Shown here: positions 52,305 to 60,618 of the stretch, in pieces | Position numbering within the stretch: the first letter of the stretch is position 1 | Layout: each line of letters opens with the position of its first letter | NCBI RefSeq assembly: GCF_947497005.1 | Contig: NZ_CANMFF010000021.1 | Span: 1 to 64,000, forward strand | Source of the DNA: an uncultured Ruegeria sp. | GTDB lineage: Bacteria > Pseudomonadota > Alphaproteobacteria > Rhodobacterales > Rhodobacteraceae | Direction of reading: 5' to 3' | DNA length: 64,000 bases | Made by a program: the position numbers and the translations under genes | The notes under the pieces: model-generated | Told to the model about the DNA's origin: nothing | The model's input: only the letters and a program-made list of their open reading frames with translations | The model's database searches: none

Positions 52305-53381
52305 TCAGCTTTTCGGCTTGGATCCCATTTCAGTGATGTCCCGCACAACTTCGGCTGCGACCAACAAGGCACGGCCAGTTGCCACAACCATTTGCGGCAA
52401 CAACATCCATTCCAACGCCCAAGCGGTGCCGGAACGTTCTTGCTCGTGAACCACGGCGTGGTGCATGCCCGGCAACAGCGTGGCATTGAAACGCGCCAGA
52501 GTTACCAGCAATTCGGCTAAGACAGGGTTGTGCTTGTGCGGCATGACAGACGAACTGCCACCGCTTTTGAGACGGATGTCGTCAACGCCTTGCTGCGCCA
52601 TAAGCACAATGTCCTGCCCCATTTTTCCCAATGTGCCCGTTATCAGGGACAGCCAGCCGGAAAACTCCGCAATTGCAGTACGGTCGGTGTGCCATGATCG
52701 GCCGGGCGAGGGCAGATGCAGGGCGCGCGCCATGCTGTCGGCGATCTGCTGAGAATGTTCGGCCCAGGAGGCTCGGTCGCCTACGGCGCCGCCGAGCTGC
52801 AATCGGATCAGGCGCGTTTCGATTTCCGCCAAACGTTTCAGATGGGTTTCAATCGGTGTCCTCCAGGTTTTCAGCCTGTCGGACACGGTTATTTCCAGCG
52901 CCAATTGCATTCGTGTTCGCCCGGCCAACGGATTCTCACCGAAGGTCACTTCCAGTTCCTCAATCGCCGAAGAGACCGATTGCAAGCGGTCTGCCAGAAT
53001 TGCAATGGCGTCCCGGAGGTTCAGTACCAGCGCGGTGTCGATCACATCTTGTGACGTCAATCCGCTGTGAATGACTGGCTTGATATCGTCCGGCGCATCT
53101 GCCTTGAGTTGGTGTACAAGCTCAGGGATCACAAGCCCGTCGCGTGCGGTGCCCTCTTTTAGTCCGGCCTCATCAAGTTCCGCCGACAGAACGTGCTGCG
53201 CTGCACGCTCGGCCAGTTTCGCGTCACGCAGACCGCATTCACCGAGTGCCCGGGAATAAGCGGCCTCGATTTCGCGCATTGTGCCCAGTTGCGCATCGGC
53301 ACCAAGTGCCGCATCTATCTCGGCGTCGGCAAACAATGCGCTCAACCAAGAATGGTCAAATATACTGGCGCTCTGGGTCAT
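52305..53381 (-). CDS. pcaB: 3-carboxy-cis,cis-muconate cycloisomerase
   Basis: A 358-residue fumarase/aspartase-superfamily enzyme that closes 3-carboxymuconate to 4-carboxymuconolactone, the step after protocatechuate ring cleavage. The superfamily signature GGSSSVMPHKHNP is at about 273-285, with VIHSGLTSQDVIDTA (about 103-117) containing the conserved catalytic region. It is shorter than many PcaB proteins (about 350-450 residues), but all motifs are present. Its ATG overlaps the BKACE stop by four bases (ATGA). Confidence 0.92.
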   Translation of the reverse strand: MTQSASIFDHSWLSALFADAEIDAALGADAQLGTMREIEAAYSRALGECGLRDAKLAERAAQHVLSAELDEAGLKEGTARDGLVIPELVHQLKADAPDDIKPVIHSGLTSQDVIDTALVLNLRDAIAILADRLQSVSSAIEELEVTFGENPLAGRTRMQLALEITVSDRLKTWRTPIETHLKRLAEIETRLIRLQLGGAVGDRASWAEHSQQIADSMARALHLPSPGRSWHTDRTAIAEFSGWLSLITGTLGKMGQDIVLMAQQGVDDIRLKSGGSSSVMPHKHNPVLAELLVTLARFNATLLPGMHHAVVHEQERSGTAWALEWMLLPQMVVATGRALLVAAEVVRDITEMGSKPKS

Positions 53382-54247
53382 GTTTGACTCGAGTTGGCTA
53401 CTGACGAGTTGAATTCAGATCGCAAAGGGACGTTCAGTATGTCTCGGGCCTGCCGCCAGGTCGCAACTGGACGTTCATACTTGTTGCACAGGTCAACCGC
53501 TCTTTCCACCAGAGCGGCGTTCGAAGGCGCAAGAGTGGACTTGTCGATGCGGACGTTGTCCTCGAGACCCGTGCGGGTATGCCCTCCCGCTGCAATGGCC
53601 CATTCGTTGACGATGATCTGGTTGGGCCCAATACCGGCCGCACACCACTCCGCATCCGGTGCCCGGTCCTGCATGGTTTTAACGTAGAAATCAAAGACGT
53701 CCTTGTCCGCAGGCATCGCATTCTTCACGCCCATGACGAACTGAACGTACAACTTTCCATATAGATTGCCATCCTGATGCAACTTTATGGCCTGGACGAT
53801 ATGCGACAGATCGAACGCCTCGACTTCGGGCGTTACGCCGTAGGTCTGCATTTCAGACGCCAGCCAGTTCACCAGATCAGGGGCGTTTTCATAAACGCGC
53901 GTCGGAAAATTGTTCGAGCCGACAGAAAGAGATGCCATGTCAGGGCGCAGCGGAAGCATCCCACCACGTTCCTGACCAGCTCCAGACCGGCCACCGGTGG
54001 ATAGCTGGATGATCAGGCCAGGACAGTGCTGGTTAAGACCTTCGACCAATCTGGCAAACCGTTCCGGGTCACTTGTAGGCGTGCCATCGTCGTTTCGGAC
54101 ATGGCAATGGGCGATGGTGGCGCCCGCCTCAAAAGCTGCATGCGTGCTTTCGATCTGCTCTTCAATCGAGATTGGAACAGCGGGATTATTGGCCTTGGTT
54201 GGCAATGAACCAGTAATCGCAACGCAGATGATACAGGGTTTGCTCAT
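53378..54247 (-). CDS. Beta-keto acid cleavage enzyme (BKACE; Kce-like), probable 3-oxoadipate cleavage
   Basis: The 289-residue TIM-barrel enzyme has metal ligands H47 and H49 in IAHCHVRN and E229 in GLEDN, with R225 and D230 nearby, equivalent to the ligands and catalytic residues of the 3-keto-5-aminohexanoate cleavage enzyme. The family condenses a beta-keto acid with acetyl-CoA, releasing acetoacetate and an acyl-CoA. Placed between pcaG and pcaB, and in the absence of pcaI, pcaJ and pcaF, its natural substrate is probably 3-oxoadipate, giving succinyl-CoA and acetoacetate (inference supported by known family members from pca clusters). The start at 54247 has an AGGGAAG ribosome binding site; the open frame extends further upstream. 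Confidence 0.88.
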   Translation of the reverse strand: MSKPCIICVAITGSLPTKANNPAVPISIEEQIESTHAAFEAGATIAHCHVRNDDGTPTSDPERFARLVEGLNQHCPGLIIQLSTGGRSGAGQERGGMLPLRPDMASLSVGSNNFPTRVYENAPDLVNWLASEMQTYGVTPEVEAFDLSHIVQAIKLHQDGNLYGKLYVQFVMGVKNAMPADKDVFDFYVKTMQDRAPDAEWCAAGIGPNQIIVNEWAIAAGGHTRTGLEDNVRIDKSTLAPSNAALVERAVDLCNKYERPVATWRQARDILNVPLRSEFNSSVANSSQT

Positions 54248-54269
54248 GTTCACTTCCCTTGTGAAAAGT

Positions 54270-54310
54270 GGCCTGCCCCGAAGCATGAGGGGAGAGAGCA
54301 GGGGCAGGCC
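54270..54310 (-). promoter_or_regulatory. Long-stem inverted repeat between pcaG and BKACE
   Basis: GGCCTGCCCC and GGGGCAGGCC form a perfect ten-pair stem with a 21-base loop. It lies in the intercistronic gap (pcaG stop to BKACE start) and has no T-run, so mRNA stabilisation or processing is more likely than termination. Confidence 0.65.
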
Positions 54311-54316
54311 GATTGC

Positions 54317-54937
54317 TCAGATGTCGAAGAAGACGGTCTCGTTCTCGCCCTGCAAGCAAACATCAAACCGGTAAACGGTCTGCCCATCCCGATCGATTCG
54401 TTGAGCAATTAGTGTTTTGCGGCGTTTTTCCCATTCAACCAGGTTGATTACGGGATCAGCGGCATTGGCCTCAACCTCGTCGTTGAAATACAGGCGGGTA
54501 TTGAGGCCGATATTGATGCCTCGCGCTACAATCCAGAGATTGATGTGCGGGGCCATCTTCGTGCCCGAGCGTCCAGCAACCGGACCGGGTTTTACTGTAT
54601 CAAAACCCCATTCGCCGGTTTCGAAGTCCGTGATCACACGGCCCCAGCCGCGAAACCCGTCTTCCACCTCCCCGGGATGTTCAGGATGGGCATAGATACC
54701 ATCAGCATTGGCCTGCCACGCCTCGATCAGTACATCCTTGACCGGGCTGCCAGTACCGTCGATGACCACGCCCTCAATGCGGATACGCTCACCCCTGGCG
54801 TTGGGGCCTGCAATGTCCCAGCCCAACTCACTTTTGTAGATGTCAAACCCTGCCGCGCCGGGGGCAAGCCCGATATGAACATAGGGACCGGCAGTCTGGG
54901 ATGGGGTTTCCTTGAGATAGTTCAGCTCTTGCGGCAT
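54317..54937 (-). CDS. pcaG: Protocatechuate 3,4-dioxygenase alpha subunit
   Basis: The 206-residue alpha subunit partners PcaH in intradiol cleavage of protocatechuate to 3-carboxy-cis,cis-muconate. Its fold is seen in TPSQTAGPYVHIGL at the N-terminus and EAWQANADGIYAHPEH near 72-87. It lacks the full iron-binding set, as alpha subunits do. Its ATG overlaps the pcaH stop by one base (TGATG), indicating coupled expression. Confidence 0.94.
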   Translation of the reverse strand: MPQELNYLKETPSQTAGPYVHIGLAPGAAGFDIYKSELGWDIAGPNARGERIRIEGVVIDGTGSPVKDVLIEAWQANADGIYAHPEHPGEVEDGFRGWGRVITDFETGEWGFDTVKPGPVAGRSGTKMAPHINLWIVARGINIGLNTRLYFNDEVEANAADPVINLVEWEKRRKTLIAQRIDRDGQTVYRFDVCLQGENETVFFDI

Positions 54938-55665
54938 CAGTTTCCCTCCAGACGGTTTTCAAACAGGGTTGAGCGGCGTCCACGCAAAACGATGTCGAAC
55001 TTGTAGACGATGGTATCCAGCGGGATCGTCGCATTCAGATCCAGCGGCGCGATCAGGCGCTCAATTGCATCCGGGTCGGGTATGGTTTTGACGATCGGGC
55101 ATTGATGGATCAGCGGGTCGCCCTCGAAGTAGCATTGCGTAATCAGGCGCTGTGCGAATGCTGTTCCAAAGATCGACATGTGGATATGAGCGGGCCGCCA
55201 GTTGTTGACCCAGTTGCGCCACGGATAAGCACCCGGTTTGACGGTCCGGAAATAGTAGTAGCCGTTTTCATCCGTGATCGTGCGCCCGCAGCCACCAAAA
55301 TTCGGGTCGATAGGCGCAAGATAGGTGTCTTTCTTGTGCCGATACCGTCCACCTGCGTTTGCCTGCCACATCTCGACCAGCGTATTGGGCAGCGGTCGTC
55401 CGTTTTCATCCAGAACCCGCCCGTGAAGGACGATCCGCTCGCCAATCGGGCTTTCATCGGGTTTGGCATAGTTCGACAGCAGATCGTTGTCGATCGGATC
55501 AACGTCGTCATGGCCGAAGACCGGGCCGGTGATCTCGCTCATCGAATTCTGCAGGCTGATCAGCGCCTGTTTCGGGGAGCGTGCGACCGAGGTTTTGTAG
55601 TGCTGAACATAGGCAGGGGGCTGCCATTCACGATCACGCTGGTAGAATTCGCCTGGTTTCACCAT
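54937..55665 (-). CDS. pcaH: Protocatechuate 3,4-dioxygenase beta subunit (iron-binding)
   Basis: The beta subunit carries the non-haem Fe(III): Tyr ligands in RHKKDTYLAP and YPWRNWVNN, and His ligands in WRPAHIHMSIFG. The WQANAGGRYRH segment is typical. The product is about 242 residues from the ATG at 55665, which has GGAG upstream; a further in-frame ATG at 55680 lacks a ribosome binding site. With PcaG it opens the ring of protocatechuate produced by PobA. Confidence 0.95.
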   Translation of the reverse strand: MVKPGEFYQRDREWQPPAYVQHYKTSVARSPKQALISLQNSMSEITGPVFGHDDVDPIDNDLLSNYAKPDESPIGERIVLHGRVLDENGRPLPNTLVEMWQANAGGRYRHKKDTYLAPIDPNFGGCGRTITDENGYYYFRTVKPGAYPWRNWVNNWRPAHIHMSIFGTAFAQRLITQCYFEGDPLIHQCPIVKTIPDPDAIERLIAPLDLNATIPLDTIVYKFDIVLRGRRSTLFENRLEGN

Positions 55666-55712
55666 GTCTGCCTTCTCCATATAGCTGCGGAAACGTTCGC
55701 GCGTCTTCCGGA

Positions 55713-56090
55713 TCAGTTTTGTTCCATTTCGTCATAGGTCTGTTTGGCCAACTTCAGCGCGTGGTTTGCGCGTGGCACACCCGCGTAAACAGCCACGTGC
55801 TGGAACGCCTCCAACACATCCTGTTTGCTGGCGCCGGTAGTGGCGGTGGCGCGAATATGCATTGGTATCTCTTCGAAATTTCCCAGCGCTGCCAGCAATG
55901 CCAGCGTCAGCATCGACCGCTCCCGGTCCGAAATTCCGTCCGATGCCCAGACCATACCCCAGGCTCCTTCGGTGATTAAGGCCTGAAATGGCTCATCAAA
56001 CGGAGTTTTGCTGGCTTCGGCGCGGTCAACATGGGCATCGCCAAGAACCGATCGCCGGACTTCCATTCCTCGTTGATACCGGTCAGCCAT
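55713..56090 (-). CDS. pcaC: 4-carboxymuconolactone decarboxylase
   Basis: A 125-residue AhpD-like helical enzyme that decarboxylates 4-carboxymuconolactone to the 3-oxoadipate enol-lactone. The N-terminal RYQRGMEVRRSVLGDAHVDR and the central EEIPMHIRATATTGASKQDV with the catalytic His/Glu are characteristic. It overlaps the end of pcaD by eight bases. Its length is typical of stand-alone PcaC. Confidence 0.94.
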   Translation of the reverse strand: MADRYQRGMEVRRSVLGDAHVDRAEASKTPFDEPFQALITEGAWGMVWASDGISDRERSMLTLALLAALGNFEEIPMHIRATATTGASKQDVLEAFQHVAVYAGVPRANHALKLAKQTYDEMEQN

Positions 56091-56871
56091 GCAATGTCTC
56101 CTTGATGAAATTGCCGATCAAAGTAGCAAACTGTTCAGGGGCTTCAACACAGGGCAGATGTCCTACCCCTGCAATCTCACTATACCGCGCCCCCGGGATC
56201 AGCGAAGCGGTACCGCGAACAATCTCTGGCGGGCTTGCCAGATCTTCCGATCCACAAATCGCGAGAACGGGAAGACGCAGGTCTGCGCTGGCATCGCTCA
56301 GATCGGTGCCCGCGATAGCCGCACAACAGCCGATATATCCCTGGGCAGGAGTGCGCGTCAGCATATGACACCATGCCTGCAATTCGTTGGTTTCCCGAAA
56401 TGCCGGGCTGAACCAGCGTTCCAGAATTGGATTGGCCAATGCTGCAATTCCATCCGCGCGTACCGCGTCGATCCGGTTTTGCCACATTGCGGCCTCGCCC
56501 ATTTTTGCGGCTGTGTTGGAAAGGACGAGCGCGCGTACGAGGTCCGGGCGGCGGGCGACCAGTGACTGACCGATCATACCTCCGATTGAAAGCCCTACGA
56601 AGATGCAGCTGGAAATGCCAAGAGAATCCAGCAAGCCTTCGGCATCCCGCGACAAGTCTGCCAGTGTGTAAGGGCCCTGCGGGCAGGACGACAGCCCATG
56701 CCCGCGTTTGTCAAACCGGATCAGGCGCAGACCTTCGGGCATCAGTGGAACGACCTTGTCCCACACCCGCAAGTCAGTGCCCAGCGAGTTGGCAAACACC
56801 ACGGGAAACCCATTCGGATCGCCATCCTCGCGCCAGTGAAGGCAGGCGTTATCCAGCGCTGCCACTTGCAT
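56083..56871 (-). CDS. pcaD: 3-oxoadipate enol-lactonase
   Basis: The 262-residue alpha/beta hydrolase turns 3-oxoadipate enol-lactone into 3-oxoadipate. Catalytic features: FANSLGTDLRVWD at the oxyanion region (about 25-37), nucleophile GLSIGG (about 93-98), acid in CGSEDLASP and His in AGVGHLPCVEAPE. Its ATG overlaps the pobA stop by one base, and its stop is inside pcaC, so pobA-pcaD-pcaC are translationally coupled. Confidence 0.93.
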   Translation of the reverse strand: MQVAALDNACLHWREDGDPNGFPVVFANSLGTDLRVWDKVVPLMPEGLRLIRFDKRGHGLSSCPQGPYTLADLSRDAEGLLDSLGISSCIFVGLSIGGMIGQSLVARRPDLVRALVLSNTAAKMGEAAMWQNRIDAVRADGIAALANPILERWFSPAFRETNELQAWCHMLTRTPAQGYIGCCAAIAGTDLSDASADLRLPVLAICGSEDLASPPEIVRGTASLIPGARYSEIAGVGHLPCVEAPEQFATLIGNFIKETLHG

Positions 56872-58040
56872 CAGTAGGGCAGGCCCACATAGTTCTGGGC
56901 AAAGACAGACTGCGCCTCGCGGTTGTCCCTAAGGAAATTCACGTCAGCCTGCTGCATCTTCAGATCAAATGCATTCTGCTTTGGGAAGCGATGCAACAGG
57001 TTGGTTGTTGCCCAGCTAAAGCGTTCGGCCTTCCAGATCCGGGCCAGCGCCTTTTCCGAATACCGGTCGATGCCTTCACTATCCCCGTCCTCATAATACT
57101 GCACCAGCCCGCTATAGAGATAGTGGATGTCGCTGGCAGCGGTATTCAGCCCCTTGGCCCCGGTCGGCGGCACGATATGGGCGGCGTCGCCGCACAGGAA
57201 TAGGCGCCCCCAGCGCATTGGCTCGGTCACGAAAGACCGCAGCGGCGCGATAGATTTCTCAATCGACGGGCCAGTCACCAGCTTTTCGGCAAATTCGCTT
57301 GGAATGCGGCGCTTGAGTTCCTGCCAGAACGCATCGTCGGTCCAATCCTCGGGTGAATCCGACAGCGAACATTGAATATAGTAGCGGCTCAGGTTTTCGT
57401 TGCGCATCGAACACAGGGCAAAACCACGGTCCGAACCCGAATAGATAAGCTCGTGATTGACTGGGGGAGTTTCTGAAAGAATTCCCAACCAGCCAAAGGG
57501 ATAAAGTTTTTCGTATTCCTTGCGAACGGTCAGCGGAATTGTCTGGCGGCTGACGCCATGGAACCCGTCACATCCGGCGACGAATTCACAGTCGATCCGA
57601 TGCTCTGTACCATCCACTGAATAAGTTACGTAAGGCGCGTCACTGTCGGCGTCGTGGATCGTGACATCTTCGGTGTTGAAGATGATTTTTCCATCCATCG
57701 CTTCACGCGCTTCATAAAGGTCGCGGGTCACTTCGGTCTGGCCATACACAACGACATGGCTGCCGGTATGTTCCTTGAAGTTAATGCCGAATTGAGTGTC
57801 CCCGTAGGAGATAATGGTGCCATCATGAACAAAAGATTCCTTGTCCATCCGCTCTGCAACACCCGCCTCGCGCATCAGATCCACAAAGCCTGTTTCAAGG
57901 ATACCGGCCCGGATGCGGCCAAGGACGTACTCCTTGGTCTTACGTTCCAGCACGACCGTATCAATGCCCTTCCGGTGAAGCAGTTGGCTAAGCAACAAAC
58001 CCGACGGACCACCGCCGACTATGAGAACCTGTGTTTTCAT
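56871..58040 (-). CDS. pobA: 4-hydroxybenzoate 3-monooxygenase
   Basis: A 389-residue flavoprotein monooxygenase that hydroxylates 4-hydroxybenzoate to protocatechuate using NADPH and oxygen. FAD-binding GGGPSGLLLSQLLHRKGID is at about 8-26, the second FAD motif LFLCGDAAHIVPPTGAKGLN near 280-299, and DGFHGVSR near 159. Length and motifs are those of PobA. First gene of the long minus-strand operon; the pcaQ gene is divergent, and an inverted repeat lies in the gap. Confidence 0.95.
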   Translation of the reverse strand: MKTQVLIVGGGPSGLLLSQLLHRKGIDTVVLERKTKEYVLGRIRAGILETGFVDLMREAGVAERMDKESFVHDGTIISYGDTQFGINFKEHTGSHVVVYGQTEVTRDLYEAREAMDGKIIFNTEDVTIHDADSDAPYVTYSVDGTEHRIDCEFVAGCDGFHGVSRQTIPLTVRKEYEKLYPFGWLGILSETPPVNHELIYSGSDRGFALCSMRNENLSRYYIQCSLSDSPEDWTDDAFWQELKRRIPSEFAEKLVTGPSIEKSIAPLRSFVTEPMRWGRLFLCGDAAHIVPPTGAKGLNTAASDIHYLYSGLVQYYEDGDSEGIDRYSEKALARIWKAERFSWATTNLLHRFPKQNAFDLKMQQADVNFLRDNREAQSVFAQNYVGLPY

Positions 58041-58087
58041 ATTGGGACCTCCTGAGCACAGGATGGTGTGATTGATTTGAAAAGTAA

Positions 58088-58120
58088 AATGAGTTAATGA
58101 CGACTTTAGTTTCTCATTTG
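58088..58120. promoter_or_regulatory. Inverted repeat in the pobA-pcaQ gap, candidate regulator site
   Basis: AAATGAG (58088-58094) and CTCATTT (58114-58120) are a perfect 7-bp inverted repeat with a 19-base spacer, next to the pcaQ start and within the divergent promoter gap. LysR-type proteins typically bind here; the sequence does not match the ATAACC-N4-GGTTAA pattern described for rhizobial PcaQ. Confidence 0.45.
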
Positions 58121-58129
58121 GATAAGTAA

Positions 58130-59038
58130 ATGATCGATCGTCGCATAAAATTTCGACACATTCAGTCCTTTATAGAGATCGCGCGTGCAAAACGCCTCAA
58201 GCACGCGGCCGAGAAGCTCCACCTGACGCAGCCCGCAATCTCGAAAACCCTGAAAGAACTCGAGGAAATCGTCGACGCCACACTAATGAGGCGCGACAGA
58301 TCAGGCGTGGAATTGACCAAGGCAGGGCAGGTTTTTCTGCACTTCGCACAAATGTCATTAGCCAGCCTTCAACAGGGTTTGGATGGTGTCGAAAGAACCG
58401 GCAGAAAAGAGAAGGAAAAGCTGACAATTGGCGCTTTGCCAAGTGTTGCGGCGTGGTTGATGCCAAAAGTTGTTAAAGAGTTCCGCGAACTTGCCCCGGA
58501 TGCAATTCTTCAGGTCATCGACGGTCCGCACATTTATCTTGTGGATCGTCTGCGCCTTGGGGAACTTGATATGGTCATTGGCCGCCTGGGCCGACCGAAA
58601 ACAATGCAGGGGATATCCTTCACACAGCTCTACAACGAACAGGTCGAGTTTGTTGTCAGACCCGGCCACCCCTTGTTGAAGAATCCCAACCTGAGCCGTA
58701 TCGGTGACTGGCAGGTCATCTATCCACCTGAAGGATCAGCGATCCGTCCATTGGTCGACCGTTTCCTGATTGCCAATGGGATCGGAGAAATCCCCAATCG
58801 TTTGGAGACAGTTTCAGACGCTTTCGGCCGTGTCTATACGCGCGAAACCGACGCTGTCTGGATCATCTCCAGGGGAGTGGTTGCAAATGAAATAGCTGAT
58901 GGACGATTGATGCGGTTGCCAATCAATACAGAACTGACCCAAGGGCCTGTCGGCTTAATGACAAGACCAGATGTTTCCGAAACTTCAATTCAGCAGATAT
59001 TTCGGATAGCGCTGCAAAATGTGATTTTGGTGTCATAA
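58130..59038 (+). CDS. pcaQ: LysR-family activator of the protocatechuate genes
   Basis: The 302-residue protein has a winged helix-turn-helix (FIEIARAKRLKHAAEKLHLT, then QPAISKTLKELE) and a C-terminal effector domain. The FRHIQSFIEIARAKRLKHAA opening and the RLGELDMVIGRLGRP stretch match PcaQ, which in relatives activates pca genes in response to 3-carboxymuconate. Divergent orientation with the pob/pca operon agrees. The ATG at 58130 follows an A+T-rich leader with a weak ribosome binding site. Confidence 0.9.
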   Translation: MIDRRIKFRHIQSFIEIARAKRLKHAAEKLHLTQPAISKTLKELEEIVDATLMRRDRSGVELTKAGQVFLHFAQMSLASLQQGLDGVERTGRKEKEKLTIGALPSVAAWLMPKVVKEFRELAPDAILQVIDGPHIYLVDRLRLGELDMVIGRLGRPKTMQGISFTQLYNEQVEFVVRPGHPLLKNPNLSRIGDWQVIYPPEGSAIRPLVDRFLIANGIGEIPNRLETVSDAFGRVYTRETDAVWIISRGVVANEIADGRLMRLPINTELTQGPVGLMTRPDVSETSIQQIFRIALQNVILVS

Positions 59039-59071
59039 TGACTATTATGTTAAAGAAAGAGAGAAAGACAG

Positions 59072-59163
59072 ATGGCAGGCCCGGACGACAAAAAGTTCAA
59101 ATTTGGAGAGCGCGATGGTGAATTCGGATCACCTCCGAAATTCCTTTCCGAGCGAGAGCAATG
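59072..59163 (+). pseudogene. 5' fragment of an unidentified gene, cut by IS copy C
   Basis: An ATG at 59072 opens about 30 native codons, beginning MAGPDDKKFKFGERDGEF, before the frame enters the IS terminal repeat at 59164. A purine-rich leader precedes it. I do not recognise the product. It lies 33 bases after pcaQ on the same strand and is evidence that the original gene order beyond pcaQ was lost when the IS arrived. Confidence 0.5.
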
Positions 59164-59982
59164 GGCTCTGTTGCAAACTTTTGAGCATGGTGAGCTGATT
59201 GAGCGATCGCATCGGTGTTAACCGGCTAGTTCGGCGAATTGTTTGAATGGACAGACTCCTGGTGTGAGTTGACCTTTCCTGATCATGTGCGCAGTTTCGA
59301 TTCCAGCTAGAGTTGCTGATGCTGAATTGAAGGATTTGAAACCAAGCATCGGACGGGTTCGCCTTTTGATGAACCTGTGATCTTGTTCTACGATGTTATT
59401 GAGGTATTTTCGTCTGACCTTCTCGATGGGAATGGGACATCCAAAGCCTTTGAGCATTTTGTTGATGGCCTTCAGGCCCGCAGTATTGGCGCCGCTTTTG
59501 TCGATGACAATCTTCCGTGGTAACCCATTAACTTCCAGCATCCGGGCAAAGAATTTAGTGGCAGCTGGCTTGTTGCGCCGCTCAGATAACATGAAATCAA
59601 GTGTCTTTCCGTGTTTGTCGACGGCGCGGTATAGATAGACCCACGCGCCCTTAGCCTTGATGTATGTCTCGTCCATTCTCCAGGAGCAGTCGCATGGTAC
59701 TTTGCGTCTACGCGCTGCTTCGGCAATGGCGCCAGAATATCGCGTTACCCATCGGTTCAGCGTGGTGTGATCCACGAAAACACCTCGCTCTCCCATGATT
59801 TCTTCTAAGTCGCGATAGGAGACGCCGTATCGAACGTAGAAAAAGACCGCGAACAGGATCACATCCTTCGGATATTGCGCGCCTTTGAAGGAGATCATGA
59901 GCTGGCTTTCGACTGATTATTGCTGCTGATCACTCGCGCGCTAACCCAACAATCGTCAATGTCAAAAGTTTGCAACCGAGCC
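59164..59982 (-). mobile_element. IS6-family insertion sequence, copy C (819 bp), right border of the catabolic island
   Basis: This element appears identical to copy B over its whole length, including both terminal repeats, and has the same orientation. Flanking octamers (GAGCAATG and ATTTTGCA) do not match each other or those of copy B. It truncates a gene on each side. Together with copy B it brackets 36.7 kb of catabolic genes. Confidence 0.93.
59218..59898 (-). CDS. IS6-family transposase (copy C)
   Basis: The 226-residue DDE transposase is identical to copy B, with WRMDETYIK, VIDKSGAN and VEQDHRF. Identity between two copies 37.5 kb apart implies recent duplication or recent assembly of the island by IS6-type cointegration. 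The gene appears intact and probably active. Confidence 0.95.
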   Translation of the reverse strand: MISFKGAQYPKDVILFAVFFYVRYGVSYRDLEEIMGERGVFVDHTTLNRWVTRYSGAIAEAARRRKVPCDCSWRMDETYIKAKGAWVYLYRAVDKHGKTLDFMLSERRNKPAATKFFARMLEVNGLPRKIVIDKSGANTAGLKAINKMLKGFGCPIPIEKVRRKYLNNIVEQDHRFIKRRTRPMLGFKSFNSASATLAGIETAHMIRKGQLTPGVCPFKQFAELAG

Positions 59983-60134
59983 ATTTTGCACCGCCTGCGC
60001 CCAAGTGACACGACTTCGCGCGCAGTTTTTTCGTTCAGCAATGCCGCGAGAACCGATGAGCCGACCATCCCGGTCGCCCCCGTCAGCAGAACCCGCCCAA
60101 GTGGTCGCGGTGTCTTGTTAGGCGGATTGGACAC
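59983..60134 (-). pseudogene. N-terminal fragment of an NAD(P)-binding epimerase/reductase, cut by IS copy C
   Basis: About 50 native codons start with a GTG at 60134 that overlaps the SRPBCC gene stop. They encode a Rossmann start, RVLLTGATGMVGSSVLAALL, typical of NAD-dependent epimerases and related reductases, before the frame enters the IS. The rest of the gene is missing. Confidence 0.75.
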
Positions 60135-60597
60135 GGCGTTCTGCCTCGGCCTTCAAGCCGCGATTGAAGGCTTTGTAGCCGTCCACATACATCTTCGCCA
60201 AACGCCCGCCCATCAGGAAGGTGATGCCCCCCATGATTTCATCGGATTGTACGAAGCGAGTTTTGCCACCCTCCAGAGGTTCGACCCGGAAATGATGGTT
60301 GTCGCGAATGCCACCCGGCCCCTTCTCGGCCCAATAGAATTCCGTCCCGTCCACGACTGTGATCGTGTGGTCCAGCGTGGTCAGCTTTTCCTTTGATGAA
60401 TCGAGCTGAAAGTCGACAGTGATGGTGGATCCATCCTTAATCTCTCCATGGATACCCACGAGGAACGCTGCCCAGCCCTTGTAACTCGCCGTGTCGGTCA
60501 ACACCGACCAGACCACGTCCGGCGGCGCATCGACCACAATGTCGGTGTGGATTTTGTGATGTGAGAGGCTCACTTTTTCCGATGATCCGGATTCCAT
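60118..60597 (-). CDS. SRPBCC (START-like) domain protein
   Basis: A 159-residue protein with the SRPBCC pattern: IHTDIVVDAPPDVVWSVLTD at the start and a central hydrophobic-cavity fold, ending in KAFNRGLKAEAERR, the long C-terminal helix. Such proteins bind hydrophobic ligands; some are cyclases or dehydratases. It is in the set SDR, membrane protein, SRPBCC, epimerase (truncated), all divergent from a TetR gene. Ligand unknown. Confidence 0.82.
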   Translation of the reverse strand: MESGSSEKVSLSHHKIHTDIVVDAPPDVVWSVLTDTASYKGWAAFLVGIHGEIKDGSTITVDFQLDSSKEKLTTLDHTITVVDGTEFYWAEKGPGGIRDNHHFRVEPLEGGKTRFVQSDEIMGGITFLMGGRLAKMYVDGYKAFNRGLKAEAERRVQSA

Positions 60598-60618
60598 GGC
60601 AATCCTTCCTTTGAGGTC

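Noticed and set aside
21621..59982. Simple composite transposon
   Set aside because: The outer flanks of the two IS copies share no 8-bp target duplication, so a single composite insertion is not supported.
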